From: an uncultured SAR116 cluster alpha proteobacterium
GTDB lineage: Bacteria; Pseudomonadota; Alphaproteobacteria; Puniceispirillales; Puniceispirillaceae
NCBI GenBank assembly: GCA_902622515.1
Contig: CACNQE010000005.1
Coordinates: 89,998-153,997, forward strand
Direction of reading: 5' to 3'
DNA: 64,000 nt
The position numbers were made by a program, and so were the translations under genes. The stretch's first letter is position 1; each line of letters starts with the position of its first letter. This document shows positions 55,244-64,000 of this stretch, in pieces. A model generated the notes under the pieces. It ran no database searches and was not told the origin of the DNA. It was given only the letters and a program-made list of their open reading frames with translations.

Positions 55244-56179
55244 CTAAAAATTAAAGTCATTGCTAATCTTCTGATTCAAGTTATTAATTTGAATTATCAG
55301 ATTTGAAATGAAATTCCTTAAGTCTACTGTATGCACATTTGCAACAGATGATACATTTAAATCACTTAACAACTTATTACTTAACTTACTTGAATCATAA
55401 GATCTATCATAAGTAATAGCCAAGTCATTAAGGTTTTCGTTTAGCTCCCTATAGCAAAATGATATCGACCGAGGCATTCTTTTATCAAAAATAAGAAAAT
55501 CTGAAATTTCATTCGGTTTTAGACGTCCAGTTTTTAACCAGTTGAATGACCGCCAAGCCGAGAGAGAACGCAATAAAATTTCCCATTGAGCCTTATCCTC
55601 CTGCCCTCCCATAGTTGAAGCGGTTTCGAGTAGTAAATGATATTTTTCGTTTATAGCTCTAGCTGTATTATCAGCTCGCTCAATGAAAGTTCCCAAACGG
55701 AGAAAATTGAAAATATCATTGTGTAACATTGTTCCGTATAGAGAGCCTCGAAAAAGGGAACTACCTTTAACAATATCTTCAAGAATTTTAGGTAAATTTT
55801 GGATACTCACTTGGCGTTTTAAGGAATATTCACAATTCATCCAACATTCATTCAATGATTGCCATACCTCTTGTGTTAAATATGTTCTAACTGAACGACC
55901 ATTTTGTCTAGCGTTGTTCATTAATACTGCTATACTATTTAAGTTTTGTCGGTCTCTCAGAAGAAAATTAATCACGTTAATCATAGATTTATTTTCGTAT
56001 GATAAATTAAAAATATCAGAAAAACCGCTTGCCAAGACAATTGAACCCCATTCATCTTGGTCCTCATCTTTATGAGATAGATAATGATGAAGCGTAGCTT
56101 GAATTCGCCTCGCTTTATTTTCGCTTCTCTCAAGATAACGAGCCATCCAATATAAATTATTGCCATGTCTTCCGAGCAT
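55244..56179 (-). CDS. Alpha-E domain protein
   Basis: 311 aa, nearly all alpha-helical. It starts MLGRHGNNLYWMARYLERSE, the hallmark of the alpha-E family (DUF403), and contains RAINEKYHLLLE near 180. The function is unknown. It always travels with circularly permuted ATP-grasp and transglutaminase genes in proposed peptide-ligation or tagging systems. Its ATG follows directly after the ATP-grasp stop. Confidence 0.93.
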   Translation of the reverse strand: MLGRHGNNLYWMARYLERSENKARRIQATLHHYLSHKDEDQDEWGSIVLASGFSDIFNLSYENKSMINVINFLLRDRQNLNSIAVLMNNARQNGRSVRTYLTQEVWQSLNECWMNCEYSLKRQVSIQNLPKILEDIVKGSSLFRGSLYGTMLHNDIFNFLRLGTFIERADNTARAINEKYHLLLETASTMGGQEDKAQWEILLRSLSAWRSFNWLKTGRLKPNEISDFLIFDKRMPRSISFCYRELNENLNDLAITYDRSYDSSKLSNKLLSDLNVSSVANVHTVDLRNFISNLIIQINNLNQKISNDFNF

Positions 56180-57589
56180 CTATGACTCCAACACCCAAGT
56201 ATCTTTTGTTCCTCCACCTTGGCTTGAATTTACTACCAATGACCCTTTTTTTAGCGCTACCCTGGTTAGACCGCCGGCAGTTACTTTGATACCCTCAGGA
56301 GAAACCAACACAAATGGTCGTAAATCTACATGTCTTGGTGCAAGGCCTGACTTGGTCAAAATGGGAACGGTGGATAAAGATAATGTTGGTTGAGCTATAT
56401 AGTTACTAGGGTTTTTTAAAAGCTTGCGCTTAAATGAAGCAATCTCTCTATTACTGGATGTTGGTCCAACTAACATTCCATAACCACCAGAACCGTGGAC
56501 CTCTTTCACGACTAATTTGTGCAGATTTTCAATTACATAAGTTAAACTAGATTTCTCTGAGCAACGCCAAGTAGGTATATTATTTAAGATGGGTTTATCA
56601 CCCATATAGAATTTCACAATTTCCGGCATATACGAATAAATTGCTTTGTCATCTGCTATGCCCGAACCAGGAGCGTTAGCGAGCATAAGTCTTTTTTCTC
56701 TATACGCGTCAAAAATTCCTGGTGAACCAAGAAGACTATGTGGGTTGAAGGATAGTGGATCCAAGTATTCATCATCAATTCGTCTATAAATAACGTCAAC
56801 TTTTTGCGTTCCAGCAGTAGTATTAATGATTATGTTGCCCCCATCTAACTCTAAATCAGTTCCCTGAATTAATTCCACACCCATCTCATCGGCGAGAAAA
56901 GAATGTTCATAATAGGCTGAGTTGTGAACACCAGGTGTAAGTACCACAATAGTTGGATTATCGCATATTTCTCTGCTTGATTTTGCGAGTGCGTCATATA
57001 AATGTTTCGGATAATCTGCGATTGATTTTACTTTATTATCAGCGAACAACTCTGGAAACATATGTCTCATTGTCGATCGATTCTCAATCATGTATGAAAC
57101 GCCTGATGGTACTCTGGCATTATCCTCAAGGACAAAAAATTCATTCTCAGCAGTTCTAACAATATCAATGCCTACAATGTGTGTGTAAATGTTACCTGGT
57201 GGTTTGAAGCCACACATTTGTGGCAAAAAAGCTTTATTATGGTTAATTAATTCAGATGGAACAATGCCTGCCTTGACTATTTCTTGCTTATTGTACACAT
57301 CGCTTAAAAATGCATTTATTGCAGCTACTCGTTGAACAAGGCCTTTCTCTAGACGCCTCCACTCTTCTTCAAGAATTATTCTCGGTATAATGTCAAATGG
57401 AATCAAACGTTCCTGGTCGTCCTTATTACCATAAACGTTGAAGGTAATACCAATACGGCGGAAAATATTTTCTGCAACTGCTGCCTTTTTTGAGAGTTGA
57501 TTATAATTTTGTGTGGAAAGCCATTTACATAATTCTGTATATGGCTTTCTTGGCAGACTCCCATCTTCAATATGCATTTCGTCGAACAT
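56180..57589 (-). CDS. Circularly permuted ATP-grasp protein
   Basis: 469 aa from the ATG at 57589 (MFDEMHIEDG), which has GGAAG five bases upstream. A longer frame open to 57619 has no such site. The family marks are VLEDNARVPSGVSYMIENR near 145 and VIYRRIDDEYLDP near 275. KEVHGSGGYGMLVGP near 380 is the glycine-rich ATP loop, and the RPFVL near 432 follows. Predicted to form a peptide or amide bond using ATP. First gene of the Anbu operon. The 167 bases before it hold the promoter. Confidence 0.93.
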   Translation of the reverse strand: MFDEMHIEDGSLPRKPYTELCKWLSTQNYNQLSKKAAVAENIFRRIGITFNVYGNKDDQERLIPFDIIPRIILEEEWRRLEKGLVQRVAAINAFLSDVYNKQEIVKAGIVPSELINHNKAFLPQMCGFKPPGNIYTHIVGIDIVRTAENEFFVLEDNARVPSGVSYMIENRSTMRHMFPELFADNKVKSIADYPKHLYDALAKSSREICDNPTIVVLTPGVHNSAYYEHSFLADEMGVELIQGTDLELDGGNIIINTTAGTQKVDVIYRRIDDEYLDPLSFNPHSLLGSPGIFDAYREKRLMLANAPGSGIADDKAIYSYMPEIVKFYMGDKPILNNIPTWRCSEKSSLTYVIENLHKLVVKEVHGSGGYGMLVGPTSSNREIASFKRKLLKNPSNYIAQPTLSLSTVPILTKSGLAPRHVDLRPFVLVSPEGIKVTAGGLTRVALKKGSLVVNSSQGGGTKDTWVLES

Positions 57590-57786
57590 AGGCACTTCCA
57601 AAAAAAATAATATTAACATACAGGAAAGAATTTCTGTAAATAAAGTGCTAAAAATTACGAAACCATATGCAAAAAATGCATCAATTAAAATTAACTAAGT
57701 TTCTAAACTCATTATTCAAACAAGTTTTAACGCACGTGAAGGTTTTTAAAAGTTAAATTTCAGTGCCCAAACGAGGGTCAAATTCA

Positions 57787-58431
57787 TTACGTTTTTGTAA
57801 TGATGAAGGTTACGTCTCCTGAAATGCGGGGAGTGGAAATTGCATATGTAGGGCCAAAAATTTCAGTCGCACGGCTAATAAATTGCCTCCGATTAGCATA
57901 ATAGATTTGATTTTTTATATTAGCTTTTTTTTCACATAATAAGTTAAGCACTATTCCAAATTTACTTTTCAGCCAAGATTGTTTTAAATTACTGAAAATA
58001 TATCTTTCCCAGGTCTGGTGATTATTTAAAAAGCACAAGTTGAAAGTTCCAGAAAAAAGGCTAAAATCAACCTCCCTTGATGCCTTTCTACCTACCCTGA
58101 ATAAATGTGTTTTTTCCGGAAAGTTGTTCCAACAAGCTTTAATCATACTGCGGTTTATGTCCACACCGTTATATAGAATACTTTTCGAATATGCACTCTG
58201 TTCTATGAAATTTAGCATCGCTCCGTAACCACAACCAACGTCAGCAATTATGGTTTTTGGATTTGGGGACGCCTCCTTTGTGATACTAAGCAGCGTTTCA
58301 AATCGAGCTATCTGTGTAGATTTATTTCGCCAAAATACGCCCTCAGCATTTTGTCCACATTGTTTTAAACGGGATTTATAAGCGCGGTTTATGCTATATT
58401 CCAAAGCAGAGTAGGAAATATGGTGAAACAT
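57787..58431 (-). CDS. Class I SAM-dependent methyltransferase
   Basis: 214 aa. Motif I IADVGCGYGAMLNFI near residue 63 binds SAM, an acidic end of strand 2 is in YNGVDINRSMI near 88, and LCFLNNHQTW-like motif IV lies near 133. The N-terminal stretch (1-55) is helical. The methylated substrate is unknown. It is a lone gene, very AT-rich, 197 bases beyond the ATP-grasp start and divergent in role from its neighbours. Confidence 0.8.
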   Translation of the reverse strand: MFHHISYSALEYSINRAYKSRLKQCGQNAEGVFWRNKSTQIARFETLLSITKEASPNPKTIIADVGCGYGAMLNFIEQSAYSKSILYNGVDINRSMIKACWNNFPEKTHLFRVGRKASREVDFSLFSGTFNLCFLNNHQTWERYIFSNLKQSWLKSKFGIVLNLLCEKKANIKNQIYYANRRQFISRATEIFGPTYAISTPRISGDVTFIITKT

Positions 58432-58518
58432 GAAATGATATTATATTTTCTTTTTTTAGAATAGCTCACTTTAATTTAAAACTTTGTATCTTCATGGCAA
58501 CTATTGAAAAATAGCAAC

Positions 58519-58833
58519 CTAATTCATCACAAAGGCATTCGGAAAATTTGTTATAAAATCAGCCGAGATTGGTGTTTGAATTCCACTTTCTATAATAGCG
58601 CCCGCTTCTCTTCTGCGCTCAGTGAGTTCGTCATCGTCTCTAAATTTTTCTAGAGCTTCCATGCTATCAAATTTCATTACCACATGGAGTTTTGTTTCAT
58701 CATCCATTTGTGTTCCAGCAAATAAAAATGAAATGCCATATTCCTCCAGCTTATCTTTTGATTGATAAACCATATTTTTCCAAGTCTCAAAGCCCTTAGT
58801 GATTGTAATTTCGCCTTTTACAAGAAGTGCCAT
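58519..58833 (-). CDS. Small DUF3764-like dimeric alpha/beta-barrel protein
   Basis: 104 aa. Strand-helix-strand pattern with FETWKNMVYQSKDKLEEYG, then FLFAGTQMDDETKLHVVMKF and SMEALEKFRDD, then AGAIIESG, much like DUF3764 proteins, which adopt a ferredoxin-like dimeric fold. No catalytic residues can be named. The 259 bases to the next gene (58834-59092) are very AT-rich and I see nothing specific. Confidence 0.65.
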   Translation of the reverse strand: MALLVKGEITITKGFETWKNMVYQSKDKLEEYGISFLFAGTQMDDETKLHVVMKFDSMEALEKFRDDDELTERRREAGAIIESGIQTPISADFITNFPNAFVMN

Positions 58834-59092
58834 AACATTGTCCTTTTAATTTTGTTTTTTATAATATTTTCCTTAAAAATTTTTTCATGTGATTATGTAA
58901 CAACGTAAAGATTAAAATCAAAAAAATCGAACAGTTGTTACATTTTGATTATCAATTCAATCATAATACATTATTTCTTTATGATTGATGAAAATTTATT
59001 CAAATTAAAAATTTTAAAAATCGTTATTTTATATATTTTATTATCCTGATAGTCTTTATTTTAATAACGATTGTATAAATTAGGAGAAACTA

Positions 59093-59551
59093 ATGATACC
59101 CGATATTACATTCGAGGTAATCAATAAAGGCTTTGGCCATTTAGGTACGGCCTCTAACGATAAAATGCCCGCTCACACCGATACATTAGGGGCTGTTGTT
59201 AACGACAGAAAAGACTCCATTACCTTTTTTGTTAGAAAGTCTCTGTCAGAACAAGTACTTTCAAATTTACAGGATAATGGAAAGGCAACCGTTTTTATTG
59301 GTGTTGTTTCACATGAGGCATATCAGTTCAAGGGGCAGTTTATTGAGGCAAGAAATTTGACATCTGAGGAGCTAGAGATGTCAGAAAAAAATAGAACTAA
59401 TTTTATTGAGGTAATGAGTGAGATGGGGCTGCCCAAGCCGGCAGTAGAAAGACTTTTTGGTGTTGAACCTGATACGGGAATAACGATCAAAATTAATGAG
59501 GTTTTTGTTCAAACTCCAGGACCAGAAGCAGGAAAAAGAATAGATACATAG
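59093..59551 (+). CDS. Pyridoxamine-5'-phosphate-oxidase-like split-barrel protein
   Basis: 152 aa with a strong AGGAGAAAC site. Starts with a flavin-type split barrel: GTASNDKMPAHTDT near 17, ITFFVRKSLSEQVLSNL near 43, KATVFIGVV near 68. It probably binds FMN or F420-like cofactor; the reaction is unknown. It is followed 11 bases later by a second, shorter protein of the same fold and then by an adenylate cyclase, so the three form one operon. Confidence 0.8.
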   Translation: MIPDITFEVINKGFGHLGTASNDKMPAHTDTLGAVVNDRKDSITFFVRKSLSEQVLSNLQDNGKATVFIGVVSHEAYQFKGQFIEARNLTSEELEMSEKNRTNFIEVMSEMGLPKPAVERLFGVEPDTGITIKINEVFVQTPGPEAGKRIDT

Positions 59552-59562
59552 AGGAAAAATTA

Positions 59563-59955
59563 ATGATAGAAGAACAGCATTTACCAGCTATGCAAGGGAT
59601 GTTCCCTAGTACGTTTTCCACATGTTCAAAAGACGGAGAGCCAAATACAACTGTAATATCTCAGGTTTGGTACGTAGACGAAGAACACGTAGCTCTATCT
59701 TTCCAGTTCTTTAGTAAGACAAGGAAAAACATAGCTGAAAACCCGTTTGGTTACGTGACAATAACAAATCCTATGACTATGGATATGTACGGGCTGGATA
59801 TTGAATTTGTTCGTTCTGAAACAGATGGTGATTTATTTGACGACATGGACATGAAGTTGCAGGCTATAGCTTCAATGTCTGGTATGGAAGATGTTTTTGA
59901 GCTAAAAGCAGCTGATATTTATAAAGTTCATAAAGTATCGGAATTGCCACTCTAA
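59563..59955 (+). CDS. Pyridoxamine-5'-phosphate-oxidase-like split-barrel protein (second)
   Basis: 130 aa with GAGGAAAA upstream. PNTTVISQVWYVDEEHVALSF and FFSKTRKNIAENPFGYVTI are typical of flavin split-barrel proteins (the second region binds the FMN phosphate). It lacks a substrate-specific C-terminal part. It may pair with the protein before it, and 77 bases separate it from the cyclase gene. Confidence 0.82.
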   Translation: MIEEQHLPAMQGMFPSTFSTCSKDGEPNTTVISQVWYVDEEHVALSFQFFSKTRKNIAENPFGYVTITNPMTMDMYGLDIEFVRSETDGDLFDDMDMKLQAIASMSGMEDVFELKAADIYKVHKVSELPL

Positions 59956-60032
59956 TTTAAATACAACTATTGAAATCTGGGTGGCTTAATGAAAATAATA
60001 AACAATAATTCAATACAGTTATTCAGAGTAAT

Positions 60033-61553
60033 ATGACTGCTTCTAAAGAGAACATCATTGCTGATGACCAGCAAGAGGCTCTGCTTCAGAGAAAAATTAG
60101 AGAAGTGGAGCTAATAAAAGAGGTCTCCGCTCAGGTTAATAAAACTCTAGATATCAATCTTATAGCTAATACGATGTTGTCTTTAATGGACAAACATTTT
60201 GGTTTTAAGCACTCTATGATATTGATCTTAGATGACGCAAAGGAACAATTGAGTGTTCTTGCTACATATGGCTACGAAGAAGATGGAATTGGGGCAAAAG
60301 TAAAAGTAGGGGTTGGTGTAATTGGGATGGTTGCCAAGCGCAAAAAATTAATGCGAATGGCAAACATGGGAATGCAAAAAAGTTATATGCAAGCCGTAAA
60401 AAAAGAGGTGATAAAATCTAATAACGAGAAAGTAAAAGAAGTTGGAAAGTTACCAGGATTACAAAATGTAGAATCCCAGGTTGCAATCCCTATGGAGTTG
60501 GATGATGAACTTGTTGGTGTTTTTTCCGTGGAAAGTGAGGAGCTGAATCTTTTCAATAAAGAAGATGAAATGATTATAACGATACTTGCAAACCAAACCG
60601 CTAGTGCACTACAGCATGCTAATTTGTATACATTAGAGCAGGAAAGACTGGAGCAATTGAATAAAGCACACTCTGAACTTGCTGACTTAAATCATAATCT
60701 AGAAAAAAAAGTTGAGGAGAGAACTGCTGAGTTGGTTGAGCTTTCGAAAAAACTAGCAAAATATTTTTCACCTCAAGTTTACGACTCTATCTTCTCAGGA
60801 AAACTAGATGTCACCATAAAAACGCAACGGAAGCAATTAACGATTTTCTTTTCTGATCTGCAGGGTTTTACAGAATTAACAGAAAGATTAGAACCTGAAG
60901 TTCTAACGGAACTGCTGACAAACTACTTAACAGAGATGTCGAAAATTGCCACTAAATGGGGTGGTACTATTGATAAATTTATCGGTGATGCAATGCTAGT
61001 ATTTTTTGGGGACCCTTCGAGTAATGGCTCTAAAAATGATGCTATAAATTGTGTAGCAATGGCAGACGAGATGTTGAAAAAACTTCGTGAAATAAGAAAT
61101 CAATGGTTGGGTCGTGGTGTTTCTAAAACGCTAAATGCGCGTATGGGAATACATACATCTATCTGTACAGTCGGGAATTTTGGTTCTCAAGATCGGCTAG
61201 ACTATACAGTAATTGGTAATGGAGTAAATCTTGCCTCAAGATTAGAGTCCAGTTCAGAAGCAAACAAAATACTCATTTCCGAAGATACCTATTTATTAGT
61301 TAAAGATGAGTTTGATACAAAAGAAAAAGATACCATTTCAGTCAAAGGTTTTTCTTATCCAGTAAAAACCTTTGAAGTTATTGGTAGAAAAGAAAATAGT
61401 GCTGAAGTTAATTTACCATTGCATAAAGAGATCCCAGGATTTTCATTAAGTTATAACCCATCTGAGTTATCAGACAATGAGACTGCAATAAAATTAATCT
61501 CTGATGTGCTGATGCGACTGGAAAAACAAGAAATAAATAAATCTCAAAAATAG
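60033..61553 (+). CDS. GAF-domain class III adenylate/guanylate cyclase
   Basis: 506 aa, soluble. GAF sensor domain (about 35-195), a coiled coil (about 200-240) and a class III cyclase domain (about 262-450). Both metal aspartates are present (FFSDLQGFTEL and FIGDAMLVFFGDP), with the Lys in TIDKFIGD and the DYTVIGNGVNLASRLES loop with the transition-state residues. These fit an active adenylate cyclase. The GAF domain may sense a small molecule or redox state, perhaps through the two flavin-type proteins encoded just before it. Confidence 0.92.
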   Translation: MTASKENIIADDQQEALLQRKIREVELIKEVSAQVNKTLDINLIANTMLSLMDKHFGFKHSMILILDDAKEQLSVLATYGYEEDGIGAKVKVGVGVIGMVAKRKKLMRMANMGMQKSYMQAVKKEVIKSNNEKVKEVGKLPGLQNVESQVAIPMELDDELVGVFSVESEELNLFNKEDEMIITILANQTASALQHANLYTLEQERLEQLNKAHSELADLNHNLEKKVEERTAELVELSKKLAKYFSPQVYDSIFSGKLDVTIKTQRKQLTIFFSDLQGFTELTERLEPEVLTELLTNYLTEMSKIATKWGGTIDKFIGDAMLVFFGDPSSNGSKNDAINCVAMADEMLKKLREIRNQWLGRGVSKTLNARMGIHTSICTVGNFGSQDRLDYTVIGNGVNLASRLESSSEANKILISEDTYLLVKDEFDTKEKDTISVKGFSYPVKTFEVIGRKENSAEVNLPLHKEIPGFSLSYNPSELSDNETAIKLISDVLMRLEKQEINKSQK

Positions 61554-61572
61554 AAAATATATCTAAAAATTT

Positions 61573-63426
61573 CTAAGCAGATTTGATTGAACTGTCATGA
61601 ATCATCTTGTTTAAATACCTCAACGAGTTCTGGGATAAACTGATTAAACTATCATAATAAATATTCCATCCCTCTATTTCAAGGTCGAGTTGCTTTTTCA
61701 TTTTAGTCCTGCAGAATTCGATGGTTAATAAAAGTCTTTTAGAACCCTTCTCGACATAATCAGTGCTTTTGTTCGTGCCATCTAAAGCGAAAATCAACCC
61801 CGCTAGAATTTCTGGGTTGTCACTGATGAAAGAGGAGGTAAAAGGCCACATGTGCTCAACAATTTCACTTTTGTGCACGTGAAGTATATGTGAGTAATTA
61901 CTAAAAAGAAGAATCCGCTCTATATCACCTATTGCTTTGCTATCTGCTGCGTTAGAAATGGATCTTCCAGCAAATGATGCTTTGTCGTGCCTCATTATCA
62001 ACCCCGGTGCGTGTAACTGAGATAAATAAGTAAACTCATGAAAAGCTGAAAGCACAAAAGCCTGGTCCTCTGCTCGACTTATAAAAGAGGGTGTAAATGG
62101 TTTCCATTTAATTAGTGACTTTAAATTGATGCCCGTTGTGCCACCTGTTACGTGAACGCGTTGTAAATCGTTTCCACTATAACCAATCTCAGTTTCGGTT
62201 GAAATGGCCTGTGGCCACTGGCTACAAAAAATCCTTTTAGAAGAGACATTAGAGAGTATTTCTCTTGTTTTAGGTCGTTTTACATCTGGAACAAAGATAC
62301 CGATAGATGAATCAGATTGATTAATTAAACCCCCAGCAATCATACCTAAATCAACTGATTTTCCTTTATAGTCAGTTGCAGAGCCACCCCAATAGGGGTT
62401 GCACAAAAGTTGTAAAGCCGTTTTACCATGTAGATTTAATAAAAATTTCTGGTCAAAAACCTGATCTAAATCTATTTTAAAAGTGAATTTGGTTTTTGAA
62501 TTTATGGTTTTATTCCATAATGCTAATATTGCTTTTAGAAAACTAAAATGTCTTCCGTATGAACCATTCACTCCAAAAATAGAATAGGCAGTTTCTTTTT
62601 TTGGGCTCACCATAGAAATGATTTGTTTGCAGAGGTTTTCATTAAACAAATATAAATCCAGGTTTTTTAATTTAAGATTTTCTTTTATTAAATCGGCTAC
62701 ATATCGTTCAGCTAATTCCTCCATTCCAATGTGTGTTACGGATATTGATAAGACCATCGCCATTTTCGAATTAGGCGCAATGACATCACATTTTTTCTCG
62801 AAATCAATGGCTTCATCTAATTTTTTAAGTCCATAAATAAGCTCATTTTCTCCAATACTTGCATCCATTGGGATAGGGTGATCATACCAATAATCTTGAT
62901 CTTTTTTTGCAAAATCTACGGCCTCCTCTAAAAATTGTGAGGGAATATTTTTAGAATTTATATCGATTGGTGGAGAAATGAGTACGTTGCTACTAAATAA
63001 CAATTCTTTTGCAGGCTCTTTTAATTGTACTTCAGATTTCTTTAAGTTTTTCAATCGCCTTCTTTTGAGAATTGAAGTTGCTAAATTCTCAGCATCTTCA
63101 TGAGCCATTTTAGCGGTAGGACAAAAGTAATTCCACATATTACAACTATTAGAATTGGATACTTCGTTTATATTCTTATGAAATCTAATAGTTTCCAAAA
63201 ATTTAATGCAGTTTGAATCCTTATTTTGTATCAGTATTTTCTTTGCTTGTTGATGTTGAGAGTGTCTAGGTAGAAATTGAATTAGCCAAGCCCTGCATAA
63301 TTGGTTCATGAGTTCAGTAGAGCTGTCTAGGTTTATTTTGGTATAATCGCTATCTAGTATCAAATTAGGTATAATCTGATATAAGCCTTTTCTAGCTTGT
63401 TCATTTGATTCGCTTATTTTTTTCAT
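61573..63426 (-). CDS. Glycosyltransferase-like protein of unknown substrate
   Basis: 617 aa, no signal peptide or membrane segment. In the middle, FKIDLDQVFD (near 315) resembles the DxD-type metal motif of GT-A glycosyltransferases, and later FISRAEDQAFVLSAFHE (near 445) resembles their acceptor-side ED motif. The region between has GMIAGGLINQ and VTGGTTGINL. The N-terminal 200 residues are helical and unassigned. It is divergent from a LacI-type regulator with operators in between, so a sugar-linked role, induced by a sugar, is likely. I am not sure of the family. Confidence 0.6.
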   Translation of the reverse strand: MKKISESNEQARKGLYQIIPNLILDSDYTKINLDSSTELMNQLCRAWLIQFLPRHSQHQQAKKILIQNKDSNCIKFLETIRFHKNINEVSNSNSCNMWNYFCPTAKMAHEDAENLATSILKRRRLKNLKKSEVQLKEPAKELLFSSNVLISPPIDINSKNIPSQFLEEAVDFAKKDQDYWYDHPIPMDASIGENELIYGLKKLDEAIDFEKKCDVIAPNSKMAMVLSISVTHIGMEELAERYVADLIKENLKLKNLDLYLFNENLCKQIISMVSPKKETAYSIFGVNGSYGRHFSFLKAILALWNKTINSKTKFTFKIDLDQVFDQKFLLNLHGKTALQLLCNPYWGGSATDYKGKSVDLGMIAGGLINQSDSSIGIFVPDVKRPKTREILSNVSSKRIFCSQWPQAISTETEIGYSGNDLQRVHVTGGTTGINLKSLIKWKPFTPSFISRAEDQAFVLSAFHEFTYLSQLHAPGLIMRHDKASFAGRSISNAADSKAIGDIERILLFSNYSHILHVHKSEIVEHMWPFTSSFISDNPEILAGLIFALDGTNKSTDYVEKGSKRLLLTIEFCRTKMKKQLDLEIEGWNIYYDSLISLSQNSLRYLNKMIHDSSIKSA

Positions 63427-63495
63427 TCAATTAAAATATCCAATTTAAATTTTCCCTTCTTTTTTAAACAACGTATATTTTCCGCTAAAAAATGC

Positions 63496-63534
63496 AACCG
63501 AAAGCGATTTCGGTTGACAACGAAAGCGCTTGCG
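63496..63534. promoter_or_regulatory. Two LacI-type operators over a promoter
   Basis: AACCGAAAGCGATTTCGGTT (63496-63515) is a near-perfect palindrome with 8-base arms, and CGAAAGCGCTTGCG (63521-63534) contains the LacI-family core AAGCGCTT. A perfect TTGACA (63514-63519) overlaps the end of the first and TAAAAT (63535-63540) follows the second. The regulator made from this promoter would thus repress itself, and also the divergent gene. Confidence 0.75.
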
Positions 63535-63548
63535 TAAAATATTTTATC

Positions 63549-64000
63549 ATGAAAGCTGTACCAAAATTACAAATGATTGCCCAGCGATTGAATTTGTCAG
63601 AAAGCACTATTTCGCGTGCCCTAAATGACTATTCGGACATTTCTAAAGAAACAAAAAAATTGGTTTGGAATGTAGCTAATGAGATGGGTTACCAACCTAA
63701 TATTTTTGCGCGGCGTTTAGCTTTAGGCAAATCAGAAACGATTGCATATTTACTTCCTTTTGATAAATCTGAATCTAGTAACCCTTTTGTAAACGAATTA
63801 ATCGCAGGAATGTCTTCTGAATTATCAAAGAATGGATGGGACTTAAACATTCTTTCACCCTCCTCAGAAGAAGAAGAAATCGAAATGTTTAAAAAAATAT
63901 CTGGCAATCGGCATATATCGGGGCTCGTGTTTTCAAGGACTCTTGTAAATGACCCCAGGCTTGAAATTCTTAATAAGTTAAAAATCCCGTTTATTACACA
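63549..64000 (+). CDS. LacI-family transcriptional regulator (partial, runs off the window)
   Basis: About 150 codons are seen. The N-terminal LacI headpiece is clear: LQMIAQRLNLSESTISRALND (residues about 8-28, DNA-binding helix-turn-helix), then NEMGYQPNIFARRLALGKS hinge region and the start of the periplasmic-binding-protein-like sugar domain (IAYLLPF, NPFVNELIAG). The message would start within a few bases of the ATG at 63549. Operators lie directly upstream. It is divergent from the glycosyltransferase-like gene. Confidence 0.93.
   Translation, partial: MKAVPKLQMIAQRLNLSESTISRALNDYSDISKETKKLVWNVANEMGYQPNIFARRLALGKSETIAYLLPFDKSESSNPFVNELIAGMSSELSKNGWDLNILSPSSEEEEIEMFKKISGNRHISGLVFSRTLVNDPRLEILNKLKIPFIT

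Overview
The window looks like a piece of chromosome from an AT-rich, probably marine alphaproteobacterium. The evidence is the gene order infC-rpmI-rplT-pheS-pheT, long PstA and PstC of the alphaproteobacterial kind, TRAP and binding-protein ABC transporters, an Anbu peptidase operon, and many small-molecule catabolic genes. A clade such as SAR116 is possible, but I cannot fix it from sequence alone. I see no phage, transposase, CRISPR array or rRNA operon.

Region by region. 0-9.2 kb: translation genes (IF-3, L35, L20, PheS, PheT, LepA) and leucine synthesis (LeuA). 9.3-14.1 kb: a tRNA-Ser followed by very AT-rich small genes (LysE-type exporter, a decayed gene fragment, DUF2652 and DUF4174 proteins, QueF, a PsiE-like membrane protein). 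14.3-24.6 kb: an alpha/beta hydrolase, then a phosphate block with polyphosphate kinase 2, a Nudix/HTH pair, and phoR-phoB-pstS-pstC-pstA-pstB-phoU. 24.7-29.8 kb: DMT exporter, M24 peptidase-like enzyme and a TRAP transporter. 30-51.5 kb: a large catabolic region for nitrogen compounds. It has a guanidine-hydrolase-like ureohydrolase, an amidase/amino-acid-ABC/M16/aminotransferase operon, and a polyamine-type ABC operon with a double cyclase-family hydrolase, two aminotransferases, an aldehyde dehydrogenase and a RidA protein around a GntR regulator. An arsJ-GAPDH arsenate detoxification pair sits in the middle. 51.7-57.6 kb: an exporter-type ABC protein and the Anbu / transglutaminase / alpha-E / ATP-grasp operon. 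57.8-64 kb: a methyltransferase, two flavin split-barrel proteins with a GAF-adenylate cyclase, a glycosyltransferase-like protein and the start of a LacI-family regulator.

How the parts work together. Four near-identical Pho boxes (two 7-mers, YTGTMAY-N4-GTGTMAT, with a -10-like hexamer about 8-10 bases downstream) lie 35-57 bases before pstS, phoB, ppk2 and the GAPDH-arsJ pair. This predicts one PhoB regulon that couples phosphate uptake, polyphosphate chemistry and arsenate detoxification: arsenate enters through Pst when phosphate is scarce. A second shared element (20 of 23 bases identical) lies 60-70 bases before both the ureohydrolase and the polyamine-type binding protein, so these two catabolic operons may answer to the same regulator. 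The best candidates for undescribed biology are the operon at 31.9-38.8 kb (M16 peptidase plus a racemase-like domain, lacking both catalytic cysteines, fused to an aminotransferase) and the operon at 44.4-51.5 kb built around a tandem cyclase-family enzyme with one dead half.
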